A stretch of DNA of 64,000 nucleotides from positions 1 to 64,000 of the forward strand of contig DIDT01000045.1 in assembly GCA_002418285.1 (NCBI GenBank), written 5' to 3'. This document shows positions 51,995 through 61,113 of the stretch, piece by piece; positions within the stretch are counted from its first letter, which is position 1, and each line of letters opens with the position of its first letter. The notes below the pieces were generated by a model. The model searched no databases, was not told the origin of the DNA, and was given only the letters and a program-made list of their open reading frames with translations. Origin of the DNA: Phycisphaerales bacterium UBA5793 (GTDB lineage: Bacteria; Planctomycetota; Phycisphaerae; Phycisphaerales; UBA5793). A program made the translations under genes and the position numbers.

Positions 51995-53147
51995 ACCCTT
52001 TCCTCCACTCGCTGCAGCAGCCCGGCAAGATGGGCGCGAATCTCAGAGTGGATGCCGTCGAGCTTGCGGATTAGGGCGGCGGGCCTCTCGTGGTCGCCTG
52101 GGGCAAAGACAAAGGGTTTATGCCGACCGGCGGAGAGCATCAGATCGGCTGCCTCGATGCAGTCGGGATCGAGCCGATCGTGGAACTCTTCCTTTACTGT
52201 GCCGTCGTCGGAAAAGACATTCAGCCGACTAACAAGAAACTGGAGGTATGCGGGATCGACATTGCCCTCCGCGTCGTGGGTCGGCTTGGTGATCTCCTGC
52301 TGGGTGTCGGGATCGTTGCCCCATGAGTCAAGGCGTGCCCAGGTGCGGACAGGGGTGACCCACGCGAGCGTCTGATCATCCGGCTTCGGATTATCTTCGC
52401 TCACCACGCGCTTCTGTTCGCGTTGCTTTGTCTCAACGCCACGGAGCACAAGGTCGTATCCGTCAAGCCGGGCGAAGCACTTGAGAATGGCGAGCTGCTC
52501 TTCCTCAGTAACTGCGTACTCCTTCGGCTTGGTCCGTTTCGTGCCGCTCCCGAAGCGACCATTGAGCGCCGTCCGCGCTTCGACTCTCGCCTTTTCGTAG
52601 GAGTCCTTCAGTACGGTAAAGGCATACTGGTCGTATTCGCGATCGAGGATTCCTTGGTCGCGGTTGAGTTTCACGAGTTCGTTCCACAGCTTCCTGAGTC
52701 GGGAGTCGAGTTCCTTGTCGGCCTTGGCGACCTGTTTGGGTTTGGACTTCTCGTTGCAACCAATTGCGTGGGCGTCATTGACGAACTGCGTGGTGAGACC
52801 GTCAATGAGTGCCTCACCCTCCTCGGCCACGCAATCTGTGGCCTCGCCGGGATCACGGGGAAGGGTGGTGAAAACCTCGTGGATGCCTAACGCGTGACCG
52901 CTTTGTGATTGTTCTTCTGGAAAGGCTCGGAGAAAGTCCTCGTCAAGGACTCGCCACCGCTCCGGCCAATACTCGGGCTGGTGGTATGCCTTGGTGATGG
53001 CCGCAGCACGAAGGCCAGGAGCGTCGGATCCCTAAAGGACCTCGTGCCACGCGCGGAACTTCTCGACGGCGTCATACAGATCGTTGTCCTGGCCTTGGCG
53101 TTCCCTGCGCTTCTGGTCGAGGGTGAAAGCCTCCTCGGTGACCTCGT
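51991..53147 (-). pseudogene. HsdM-like remnant, cut by the IS element, with an internal stop
   Basis: A continuous coding frame on the minus strand from the IS border (53147) to 51991, interrupted once by an in-frame TAG at 53034-53032. From the GTG at 52830 to the stop is 279 aa with no catalytic motif. Neither this nor the part further upstream shows the NPPF methylase motif, so the catalytic half has been lost or lies elsewhere. Position before hsdS with an ATGA overlap suggests the C-terminal part of a modification subunit. The family assignment is weak; the truncation is clear. Confidence 0.55.
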
Positions 53148-53159
53148 TGACCTTTCCCC
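53148..53159 (+). repeat. IS left terminal inverted repeat
   Basis: TGACCTTTCCCC, the exact reverse complement of the right end at 54403-54414. It begins with TG, as is usual for IS3-family ends. Confidence 0.85.
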
Positions 53160-53216
53160 CTCAAACTGATCCAGATCTAGAGTGGTACTCTGGCGTGGAT
53201 CATGGAGGACAAGGTC

Positions 53217-53495
53217 ATGAGCAGGAAGCGTTTCTCGGCTGAAGAGATCGTGAATAAGTTGCGTCAGGCGGATGTGCTGATCTCCCAGGGCCAGACCGTC
53301 GCGCAGGTGTGCAAACAGATCGCCGTCACCGATCAGACGTACTACCGATGGCGCAAGGAATACGGCGGCCTGAAGACCGACCAGGCGAAGCGTCTGAAGG
53401 AACTCGAGCGGGAGAATGCTCGCTTGAAGCGTCTGCTGGCTGATGCGGAGTTGGACAAAGCGATTCTTCGGGAGGCCGCCAACCCAAACTTCTGA
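53217..53495 (+). CDS. IS3-family transposase OrfA
   Basis: A 92-aa protein starting at 53217 (MSRKRFSAEEIVNKLRQADV). Helix-turn-helix (QTVAQVCKQIAVTDQTYYRW) followed by a leucine zipper (RLKELERENARLKRLLADAE). It ends AANPNF just before the orfB frame. It binds the IS ends; with OrfB it probably makes the OrfAB transposase by frameshifting. Confidence 0.92.
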   Translation: MSRKRFSAEEIVNKLRQADVLISQGQTVAQVCKQIAVTDQTYYRWRKEYGGLKTDQAKRLKELERENARLKRLLADAELDKAILREAANPNF

Positions 53496-53518
53496 GCCCG
53501 CAGCGGAAGCGTGCAGCG

Positions 53519-54385
53519 GTGATCCACGTGATGGAGCAGCTGCAGGTCTCCGAACGGCGGGCGTGTCAGGTATTGCGTCAGTCACGGATGACGCAGCGGT
53601 ATCTTCCACAGGTTCGCGACGATGAAGAACCACTGACTCAACGGATCATCGAGCTGGCGTGCGTGTACGGTCGGTACGGAACACCGAGGATCACGGCGAT
53701 GCTGAGACGCGAGGACTGGCGTGTGAATCACAAACGGGTGGAACGCCTCTGGCGTGAGCAGGGACTGCGGATGCCGCGCCGGCAGCCCAAACGCGGTCGA
53801 TTGTGGCTGAACGATGGATCATGCGTTCGACTTCGGCCGCAGCATCCGGACCACGTGTTGGCGTATGACTTCGTGACGGCGCGGACGCACGAGGGCCGAC
53901 CGTTCCGGATGCTCACGCTGGTGGACGAGTTCACCCGCGAGTGCCTGGCGATCGATGTGGCGAGGTCGTTGAAGGCGGATGATGTGCTGGAACGTCTGTC
54001 CTGGCTGTTCGCGATCCGCAGCGTGCCGGACTACATCCGATCGGACAACGGCCCGGAGTTCACTTCGAAGGTGGTGCGGGACTGGCTGAATCGTGTCGGA
54101 GTGAAGACCTTGTTCATCGAGCCGGGCAGCCCGTGGGAGAACGGGTACGTGGAGAGCTTCAATGGCAAGCTGCGCGATGAACTGCTCAACGGGGAAATCT
54201 TCTATACTCTGAGGGAGGCAAAGGTGCTGACCGAACGATGGCGTGTGCACTACAACAGAATCAGGCCGCACTCATCACTGGGCTACCGGGCGCCGGCCCC
54301 CGAGACGTTGGCTCCGATGGAGTCGTGCTCCGCTGCGCTGCGCACGTCTCCATCGGGTGTGCATTGCACCGAAGGACTAACATAA
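53519..54385 (+). CDS. IS3-family transposase OrfB (DDE integrase domain)
   Basis: A 288-aa protein from 53519, in the -1 frame relative to OrfA; that frame is open further upstream (KLLSPQRKRAAV), matching the usual OrfAB fusion point. Helix-turn-helix SERRACQVLRQSRMTQ, then the DDE triad: AYDFVT, RSDNGPEF and NGYVESFNGKLRDELL, ending with the NRIRPHSSLGY motif. It appears intact. Confidence 0.94.
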   Translation: MIHVMEQLQVSERRACQVLRQSRMTQRYLPQVRDDEEPLTQRIIELACVYGRYGTPRITAMLRREDWRVNHKRVERLWREQGLRMPRRQPKRGRLWLNDGSCVRLRPQHPDHVLAYDFVTARTHEGRPFRMLTLVDEFTRECLAIDVARSLKADDVLERLSWLFAIRSVPDYIRSDNGPEFTSKVVRDWLNRVGVKTLFIEPGSPWENGYVESFNGKLRDELLNGEIFYTLREAKVLTERWRVHYNRIRPHSSLGYRAPAPETLAPMESCSAALRTSPSGVHCTEGLT

Positions 54386-54402
54386 ACACTGGTACGAAAC
54401 CC

Positions 54403-54414
54403 GGGGAAAGGTCA
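54403..54414 (+). repeat. IS right terminal inverted repeat
   Basis: GGGGAAAGGTCA, reverse complement of the left end. Its last three bases (TCA) supply the stop codon of the truncated gene next to it on the minus strand. Confidence 0.85.
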
Positions 54415-55548
54415 CGATCCAGAGATCGTCACATCCATCATGGCTCCGGCGAACATGGTGTTCGGAAATACGTCGTCGACATTCACTTCGCCAGGTGGCG
54501 GCGGAGCGATCTCGGCGCGCCACATTATCGCTTCATTGCGCTGGCGTTTGGTGTTGTAGCCATAACCAACGGCGTACACATAGGTGTCATCGTGCCAGAC
54601 TCCACCCGCCATGGAGCTCTCGTACCTGCTGGGCAGGAACGCGTGCAGGTCCACGTAGGACTCGGGCGTGCCGCTCCACAGGGCGGCGCGATAGAGGTCG
54701 GGGGCGTAGACAAAGCCCACCTGGTACTCGCCGTCTCCACCCAGGCCCTCCGAGCTCCTGTTTACCCCGGGAGGATGCAGGTCCACCCAGGACTCGGCGG
54801 TTCCGTTCCACAAGCAGGCGTGAAAGCGCAGGGGTGAGCCCACCTTTGCGTAGCCCACCTGCTGGCCGCCACCCACGCCGAGGGCAAACGAAAGATCCGC
54901 GCCTGCGGGGTGCAGGTCAACCCATGACTCGGGCGTGCCGGTCCACAGGCCGGCGTGAGGACCGTCGCCCATGCCCGCCACGCCCACCTGCTGCCCTCCG
55001 TCCGCGTCACTGGCCTGAGCATTGGTCGCCCCGGCCCAGTAGGGAGTCAGGTCCACATACGACTCGGGTGTACCGTTCCACAAGCAGGCATATGGAGTTC
55101 CGGCGATGTAGAACCGGCCTACCTGTTGTCCACCATCGACACCGGTGGCGAACGATTGATCCGCGCCGGCGGGATGCAGGTCGACCCACGACTCGGGCGT
55201 GCCGGTCCACAGGCTGGCGTGATTGACGCCGTCCAGGGTGGCGTAGCCCACCTGCTGGTAGCCGTTCATGCTGGATGCACTCGAGTTGCTCATCCCGGGG
55301 GGGTGCAGATCCACCCACGAGTTGGCGCTGCCGTCCCACAGGATGGCGCGTACGAAGCCACCCACATTGGCCCTGCCGACCTGCTGGCCGCCGTAGACGT
55401 CTGAAGCGCTCGAGCCGGCCGCCCCGCCGGGGTGCAGATAGATCACGTCCCACTGGGCATTCGCGCCCACCGGCGTTGCGAATGCGACGGCGCTAAGAGC
55501 GAGAATCTGCCAGGCGATCTGGCGTCCTTTTGTATTAACACATCCCAT
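54412..55548 (-). CDS. Secreted HAF-repeat protein, 3' end truncated by the IS
   Basis: A 378-aa protein starting at 55548 (MGCVNTKGRQIAWQILALSA) after AAAGGACAGG, with a signal peptide ending near ANAQ. About eight repeats of ~45 residues follow the pattern LWTGTPESWVDLHPAGAD, then GGQQVGYA (HAF-like beta-propeller repeats). The frame ends with VTISGS and a stop formed inside the IS right end; related planctomycete proteins continue with a C-terminal anchor or domain after VTISGSG. So the true C-terminus is missing. Confidence 0.8.
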   Translation of the reverse strand: MGCVNTKGRQIAWQILALSAVAFATPVGANAQWDVIYLHPGGAAGSSASDVYGGQQVGRANVGGFVRAILWDGSANSWVDLHPPGMSNSSASSMNGYQQVGYATLDGVNHASLWTGTPESWVDLHPAGADQSFATGVDGGQQVGRFYIAGTPYACLWNGTPESYVDLTPYWAGATNAQASDADGGQQVGVAGMGDGPHAGLWTGTPESWVDLHPAGADLSFALGVGGGQQVGYAKVGSPLRFHACLWNGTAESWVDLHPPGVNRSSEGLGGDGEYQVGFVYAPDLYRAALWSGTPESYVDLHAFLPSRYESSMAGGVWHDDTYVYAVGYGYNTKRQRNEAIMWRAEIAPPPPGEVNVDDVFPNTMFAGAMMDVTISGS

Positions 55549-55717
55549 GATCCTGTCCTTTCTGGGCTGCAAATATGGACAATTGCTATCTTCTGACGTG
55601 CTTCGTGTGGCCTACGTCGATCGAGGCACAGGGCTCGAACGGCGCTCGCAACGACTGCGTGAACACCGCATGGCCGTGTCCCCTTCATGCGGAGTCGCTC
55701 AACTGAACTCCCGACCG

Positions 55718-57526
55718 TCATTGCACTTCATGGGTCACGACGTTGCTCTTCTTCGATTGCTGGGCGGCCTGCACCCAGACATGCCTGCCCTGCAGCCCGT
55801 TGGACACGAACCCGGATACACCGGCAATCCCGTATCTGTCTGCCGTTTTCGAAGCGATCAGTTGAGGTTGAGCCAGGTCCAGCGTCACGTTCAGTTGGCG
55901 GACATAGGTGCTGCCCAGACCATGCAGCGAAGCGACAAAGTAGACCCGCTCGCGCGGATTGCAATTCGACGCATCGATCCGGGCCAATTCGCCGGCGTGC
56001 AGTGATTCGACTCCAATGTAGATCTCGCCTGCCGTGTTCATCGCCGCGACCACGGCTTCGTACGCATCGACGCGCCCGGCGCCGTATTCGTTGTCCGGCC
56101 CCGGATCGCCCAGGTCCACGCTCGTACTCATGAGCAGCTGCCTCACTTGCGCGTGGGTCAGCTCAGGATTCGCGCTGAGCATCAGCGCGATCGTTCCGGC
56201 CACGTGCGGCGTGGCGCTCGGCGACTGGTTGAAGTAGCCCGTGCAGTTACTCGACGTGCTCCTGGTATTGTTGCCCGGTGCCGTGACCGTCGGCTTCATC
56301 TTCCCGGGCGGGTACGGCCAGTCGTTGTACGGGTCGATCCCTTCCCACGACACCGGACCGCGGCTCGACCAAATCATCAGGTTGTCACTGCAGTCCGTAT
56401 TGCCCACGGTGATCACCAGCGGCACGTCGCCCGGAGTCTCGACCGAGTCGATCCCGTATGCAGTGCCATTAACGGCTGCGGTAAACGTCACGACCACCCC
56501 GGCCGCCATGGCGTTTTCACACAACGCACGCCACACCGAGCGCTGCGGGTTCGCACCGTGCCGAAAGCCCAGGACCCCTACCATCACGTCCGCACCGTTG
56601 TCCACACAGTATTGCATCGAGTCCCAGACCGACTGCTCGCCCCTTGACCCCACATGGTTATAGATCCTGACGATCATCGCTTTCGCCGTCGGCGCCATGC
56701 CCGTTTGCGTGCCGTTGGTCCCGTCGCCTACGACGGTACCGGTCACGTGCGTTCCGTGTCCGCCCCTGTCCCCATCCGATACATCGTTGTTGTTGAACTC
56801 GAAGTTCCAGCCGTGGATGTCATCGATGTATCCGTTGTTGTCATCATCGATTCCGTTGTTGGGGGTCTCGTTGGGATTGGTCCAGATCTGGTTCACCAGG
56901 TCCGGGTGCGTGATGCAGCAGCCGGTGTCGATCACACCGACCACCACGCCGGTTCCGGTGTTGCCGAAGTCGTTCCACACCTCAGGCGCCCGCATCAGGC
57001 TCACACCGCACTCGATCTCCGCGGTCGTCCCGCCATGGCCACCCTGATCGGGAAACATCTCCTTGCCGATTCGATGATCGAGGTACAGGTGCGCGACGTC
57101 ACTGCGCTGCGCGACGTGCATCGCCACGTCGCGCGTCATTTCGGCCCCGACCATGTTGTGAATCCAGAACGAGCGGATGTTGCCGCCGACGCTTCCCAGC
57201 GATTGCTCGTTGTGCAGGTATGCCAGCAACTCCGTCTGCGTGCGCTGTGCAATGGGCTTGAGAAAAGACTTCATCGCTTCGCGCTGCCCCGATCGCCGTT
57301 CAAAGTTGAAGATGGTCTGAACCGCCTCCCGCGGCGCCTGCTCGGTCATCACAATCGTGATCGGCACGAGTTCGCTCGCCGCCGAGCCGCGCAGCACCTC
57401 CTGCAGATCCGGCGCAACTCGCTGCTGAAGCTGCACGGCATCGCCGAACACCTCCTGTGCAAAGCTGCCCGATTGGGCCGCCAGCACTATGCCTGCAACC
57501 ATCATTCCTAGTACTCTGTGTCGCAT
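55718..57526 (-). CDS. Secreted subtilisin-like serine protease (S8)
   Basis: A 602-aa protein starting at 57526 (MRHRVLGMMVAGIVLAAQSG) behind AAGGAGAG, with signal peptide ending near SFAQ. Catalytic Asp200 in VVVGVIDTG, His257 in GGHGTHVTG; the substrate cleft includes VIDTGCCITHPDL. The serine region reads NQSPSATPHVAG, with an extra residue relative to GTSMATPHVAG, so the nucleophile is uncertain. A propeptide (~30-150) and a C-terminal beta domain (~500-602) complete it. Upstream 57527-57656 holds only its promoter region. Confidence 0.85.
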   Translation of the reverse strand: MRHRVLGMMVAGIVLAAQSGSFAQEVFGDAVQLQQRVAPDLQEVLRGSAASELVPITIVMTEQAPREAVQTIFNFERRSGQREAMKSFLKPIAQRTQTELLAYLHNEQSLGSVGGNIRSFWIHNMVGAEMTRDVAMHVAQRSDVAHLYLDHRIGKEMFPDQGGHGGTTAEIECGVSLMRAPEVWNDFGNTGTGVVVGVIDTGCCITHPDLVNQIWTNPNETPNNGIDDDNNGYIDDIHGWNFEFNNNDVSDGDRGGHGTHVTGTVVGDGTNGTQTGMAPTAKAMIVRIYNHVGSRGEQSVWDSMQYCVDNGADVMVGVLGFRHGANPQRSVWRALCENAMAAGVVVTFTAAVNGTAYGIDSVETPGDVPLVITVGNTDCSDNLMIWSSRGPVSWEGIDPYNDWPYPPGKMKPTVTAPGNNTRSTSSNCTGYFNQSPSATPHVAGTIALMLSANPELTHAQVRQLLMSTSVDLGDPGPDNEYGAGRVDAYEAVVAAMNTAGEIYIGVESLHAGELARIDASNCNPRERVYFVASLHGLGSTYVRQLNVTLDLAQPQLIASKTADRYGIAGVSGFVSNGLQGRHVWVQAAQQSKKSNVVTHEVQ

Positions 57527-57656
57527 GTGATTCTCTCCTTGATTTGATTCAGATAGCCCAAACTGAGTCGCCCACGCCCTTTCGATCGTTGACGCGATGA
57601 GCGTCACACAGACGAAGTCTGGATTCGGTGCACCTTTCCTGCACGGGTCTCTTTCG

Positions 57657-59168
57657 CTACTGCACAAGCAAAACGTCTGTGGTGGCACATGTGGTCAGGT
57701 CAATCGCCTGGACGAAGACGTGTCCGCAGGCGGCATTGGGGACGTTGGGGATGTCGAGGTTGGCCGTGCCGTTCGCATTAGCGCGGACGACGTCGGCGAG
57801 TTGCGCGGTGTTGTTCAAGCCCAGTGTCGTGCCGGCGCAGGGGTTGCCCTCGGGAATGCGCAGTCTCCCTTCGCCGCGCGCGTAGAGATAGGCCACACGC
57901 TCATTCGGCGTGGCGCCTTGGACACTAAATCGCATTGCGCCCGGGCAGGAACCCAGAACACTGAGTGTCGGTCCGTCTCCACAGTTGAGATCGAAGACGT
58001 ACGCTGAGCCGGAGTTCGTGCCGCGGTCATCGTCGCCGTACGATCCCACGAAGATCGTGCTGCCACTGATCGAGACGGACCGGCCGAACCAGTCGCCGGC
58101 CCAGCCGTCGGAGGCGAGGAGTTTGGCCGACTCTGTCCATACACTGCCGACCTTCTCGAAGATGTACGCGGATCCGGAGTTATCGCCGACGTCATCGTCC
58201 AGGTCGGCGCCAACGACGATGACGTCCCCGCTCAGGACGGCGGAGCAGCCGAAGTGGTCGCCTGCCTGCCCGACAGAGGCGATGAGTTTCTGCTCGTCGA
58301 CCCACGATGAGCCATCGAAGCGGAAGACGTACGCCGAGCCCGAGTCTGCGCCGAGGTCGTCGTCTTCTTTTGCACCGACCACCGCGTTGTCTCCGCTCAC
58401 GGCAACGGAGCAGCCGAAATAGTCTGACATCTCGCCATCGGAGGCGAGTAGTTTTTGTTCCTCGATCCACGAAGAGCCAATGAAGCGGTAGATGTACGCT
58501 GAGCCGGAGTCTGTACCGCGGTCATCATCGCCGTACGCTCCCACGACGATCGTGTTACCGCTGATGGAGACGGACTGGCCGAACCAGTCGCCGGCCGAGC
58601 CATCGGACGCCCGCAGTATCTGTTCCTCGACCCACTCGGAGCCGGCGTAGCGGAAGACGTATGCCGAGCTGATTTTGCCGTTGTGGGCTCTCGTCGCTCC
58701 GACGACCGCAATATCTTCTTTCACCGCGACGGAGTGTCCGAAATGGTCGCCCTGTTCACGATCTGAGGAAACCAGAATCTGTTCCTCGACCCATTCGGAG
58801 CCATCGAAGCGGAAGACGTACGCTAAGCCGCCGTTACTGTCCCAGTTCGCACCGATGATGGCGATATCGCCATCCAAGGCGACGGACCACCCGAACCGGA
58901 TGCCGGAGACGAAGGACCTCTGCTCCTCGATCCACGAGGTGCCGTTCCATCGAAAGAAATACACCGAGCCGACAGCCCACGCACCGACAACGGCAACGTC
59001 CCCGTCCACGGCGAGGGAGCTACCGAACAAATCGTACTGTTCGCCGTCGGAGGCGAGCAGCTTGGCCGTCTCTTCCGGATCGCATTGCGCGCGGGCTACC
59101 GAATCAACGAAAGGGAAGCACAGCGCTGCGGCGATCATGATGGAACCTGAAATTCTCGTCGATTTCAT
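57657..59168 (-). CDS. Secreted FG-GAP repeat protein, 503 aa
   Basis: Starts at 59168 (MKSTRISGSIMIAAALCFPF) after AAAAGGAC, with a signal peptide ending RAQ. About seven beta-propeller repeats follow (LLASDGEQYDLFGSSLAVDG, then VVGA and AYVFRFDGSEWVEEQ), calcium-binding FG-GAP/integrin-alpha-like. The C-terminal ~100 residues (LGSCPGAMRFSVQGATPNER to the end) are almost identical to those of the next gene upstream. Probably cell-surface; partners unknown. Confidence 0.85.
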   Translation of the reverse strand: MKSTRISGSIMIAAALCFPFVDSVARAQCDPEETAKLLASDGEQYDLFGSSLAVDGDVAVVGAWAVGSVYFFRWNGTSWIEEQRSFVSGIRFGWSVALDGDIAIIGANWDSNGGLAYVFRFDGSEWVEEQILVSSDREQGDHFGHSVAVKEDIAVVGATRAHNGKISSAYVFRYAGSEWVEEQILRASDGSAGDWFGQSVSISGNTIVVGAYGDDDRGTDSGSAYIYRFIGSSWIEEQKLLASDGEMSDYFGCSVAVSGDNAVVGAKEDDDLGADSGSAYVFRFDGSSWVDEQKLIASVGQAGDHFGCSAVLSGDVIVVGADLDDDVGDNSGSAYIFEKVGSVWTESAKLLASDGWAGDWFGRSVSISGSTIFVGSYGDDDRGTNSGSAYVFDLNCGDGPTLSVLGSCPGAMRFSVQGATPNERVAYLYARGEGRLRIPEGNPCAGTTLGLNNTAQLADVVRANANGTANLDIPNVPNAACGHVFVQAIDLTTCATTDVLLVQ

Positions 59169-59182
59169 GTTGATAGTCCTTT

Positions 59183-60838
59183 TCAGTCGACGATTGCCAC
59201 GTTGCTCGTCGCGCAGGCGCTCAGATCGATCGCCTGGATGTAGATGTGTCCGCAGGCGGCGTTGGGGACGTTGGGGATGTCGAGGTTGGCCGTGCCGTTC
59301 GCATCAGCGCGGACGACGTCGGCGAGTTGCGCGGTGTTGTTCAGACCCAGTGTCGTGCCGGCGCAGGGGCTGCCGTCGGGAATGCGCAGTCTCCCTTCGC
59401 CGCGCGCGTAGAGATAGGCCACGCGCTCAAGCGGCGTGGCGCCTTGGACACTAAATCGCATTGCGCCCGGGCAGGAACCGAGGATGGAGAGATCGGGACC
59501 CGCAGGAACGCCGTCGAGGAACAGCACCCACACCGCGCCGCGGTCCCTGCCCCCGTCGTCATCACCCCCCGCCCCCACGGCGAGGTCTTCCACACCGTCG
59601 CCGTCGAAATCGCCCAGGGCGGCCACAGATTGGCCGAACCAATCGGCATCATCCAGGGCACCTTCGAAGCCGCCTTCCGTGTCGCTGACCTTCTGGTGAG
59701 ACTTGACCGTGCCGTTGCTGTTGAGGAACAGCACCCACACCGCGCCGCGGTCGTTGCCCCCGTCGTCGTCTACCTGTGCGCCTACGGCCAAGTCGCCCAC
59801 GCCGTCACGGTCGAGATCACCCGGCGCGGCCACCGACGTGCCGAACCGATCGTTATCATCCAAGATGCCGGTGAAGCCGCCATATGTGTCGCTGATCTTC
59901 TGGTGCGACTTCACCGTCCCATCCGTGTTGAGGAACAGCACCCACACCGCGCCGCGGTTATCACCCCCGTCGCTGTCCAAGTTTGCGCCGACGGTCAGAT
60001 CGCTTACATCGTTGCCGTCGAGATCACTCAGCCAGGCGATTGACCGGCCGAACCAATCTTCGTCAGTCAGGAGACCGGTGAAGCCGCCATCGGTGTCGCT
60101 GATCTTCTGGTACGACTTCACCGTCCCATCCGTGTTGAGGAACAGCACCCACACCGCGCCGCGGTTGTTCCCCCCGTCATCGTCTTGGATGGCCCCCACT
60201 GCCAAGTCGGTCACGCCGTCACGGTCGAGATCACCCAGCGCGGCCACCGATGTGCCGAACCGATCGTTGTCATCCAGGAAGCCGGTGAAGCCGCCTTCGG
60301 TGTCGCTGATCTTCCGGTAAGCCTTCACTGTGCCGTCGGTGTTGAGGAACAGCACCCACACCGCGCCGCGCTTGTTCCCCCCGTCATCATCCAAGTTCGC
60401 CCCCACGGCCAGGTCACACACGCCATCGCCGTCGAGATCGCCAAGTGAGGCTGCAGAGACGCCGAATTCATCCCCATCCCTCAGGACGCCGGTGAAGCCG
60501 CCTTCGGTGTCGCTGATCTTCTGGTGCGCCCTGACGGTCCCGTTGGGGTTGAGAAACAGCACCCATACCGCGCCGCGGTCAGTTCCCCCGTCATCGTCTT
60601 GGCTTGCCCCAACGGCGAGGTCGCCCACGTCGTCGCCATCGAGATCGCCCAGCGCGGCAACCGTCCAACCGAACCAATCGTTGTTGTCCAGGAGGCCACT
60701 GAAGCCGCCGTCGGTGTCGCTGATCTTCTGCTGCGACAGGACCCAGCCGGGCTGAGCCAGCGCGGCACTGGCTAATGCGAGGTTGGCGGCCACGACCGGA
60801 ACTATGCTGTTTCTATTCCTGAATGCCCGCGGTAACAC
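59183..60838 (-). CDS. Secreted FG-GAP repeat protein, 551 aa
   Basis: Starts at the GTG at 60838 with GGAGAAACAACA upstream; the signal peptide ends near LAQ. Seven propeller repeats of ~55-60 residues (KISDTDGGFSGLLDNNDWFG, LGDLDGDDVGDLAVGA, RGAVWVLFLNTDGTVK), very alike at the DNA level, with Asp-rich calcium loops. The C-terminal module (LGSCPGAMRFSVQGATPLER onward) is shared with the downstream gene. The 14-bp gap between them suggests one operon. 60839-61113 holds its promoter region and nothing else I recognise. Confidence 0.87.
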   Translation of the reverse strand: MLPRAFRNRNSIVPVVAANLALASAALAQPGWVLSQQKISDTDGGFSGLLDNNDWFGWTVAALGDLDGDDVGDLAVGASQDDDGGTDRGAVWVLFLNPNGTVRAHQKISDTEGGFTGVLRDGDEFGVSAASLGDLDGDGVCDLAVGANLDDDGGNKRGAVWVLFLNTDGTVKAYRKISDTEGGFTGFLDDNDRFGTSVAALGDLDRDGVTDLAVGAIQDDDGGNNRGAVWVLFLNTDGTVKSYQKISDTDGGFTGLLTDEDWFGRSIAWLSDLDGNDVSDLTVGANLDSDGGDNRGAVWVLFLNTDGTVKSHQKISDTYGGFTGILDDNDRFGTSVAAPGDLDRDGVGDLAVGAQVDDDGGNDRGAVWVLFLNSNGTVKSHQKVSDTEGGFEGALDDADWFGQSVAALGDFDGDGVEDLAVGAGGDDDGGRDRGAVWVLFLDGVPAGPDLSILGSCPGAMRFSVQGATPLERVAYLYARGEGRLRIPDGSPCAGTTLGLNNTAQLADVVRADANGTANLDIPNVPNAACGHIYIQAIDLSACATSNVAIVD

Positions 60839-61113
60839 TGTTGTTTCTCCTTCACTTGCAGATCTCAGCTTTGCAGTTTCATCTCTGCCATGACATGGAC
60901 GGTGAAGTCACTGAAGGGCCTCTGTGCACCGCCCCTGCACTGCGCACCTCTGCGGGTCTCTGCGGTCGTCGCGCCACTTCGATCAAGTCACAGGACTCGG
61001 ACGGCGCGCAATGGGACTGTGCAGGCAGAGCATCCTGTCTCTCCTATCTAATAAGGACGTGTTGTCTCACAACAGTCGGACTTCGCCACGGGAAGCGGTT
61101 CGGTACCGACTCG

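Larger units (their letters stand above)
53148..54414 (+). mobile_element. IS3-family insertion sequence, 1267 bp
   Basis: Bounded by perfect 12-bp inverted repeats TGACCTTTCCCC (53148-53159) and GGGGAAAGGTCA (54403-54414). Two overlapping-frame genes, orfA and orfB, encode the transposase. Flanking triplets differ (CGT on the left, CGA on the right), so no target duplication is visible. Both flanking coding sequences end at its borders. Confidence 0.9.

Noticed and set aside
45944..53147. Complete type I restriction-modification system
   Set aside because: No HsdR helicase/nuclease motifs and no NPPF methylase motif are present in the window; only HsdS is intact.
52887..53633. 248-aa minus-strand frame across the IS left border
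   Set aside because: Spans IS and host DNA and is out of phase with the HsdM-like remnant and antisense to OrfA.
59246..60448. Plus-strand frames with repeated Val/Glu/His motifs
   Set aside because: Periodic only because they are antisense to the FG-GAP repeats.
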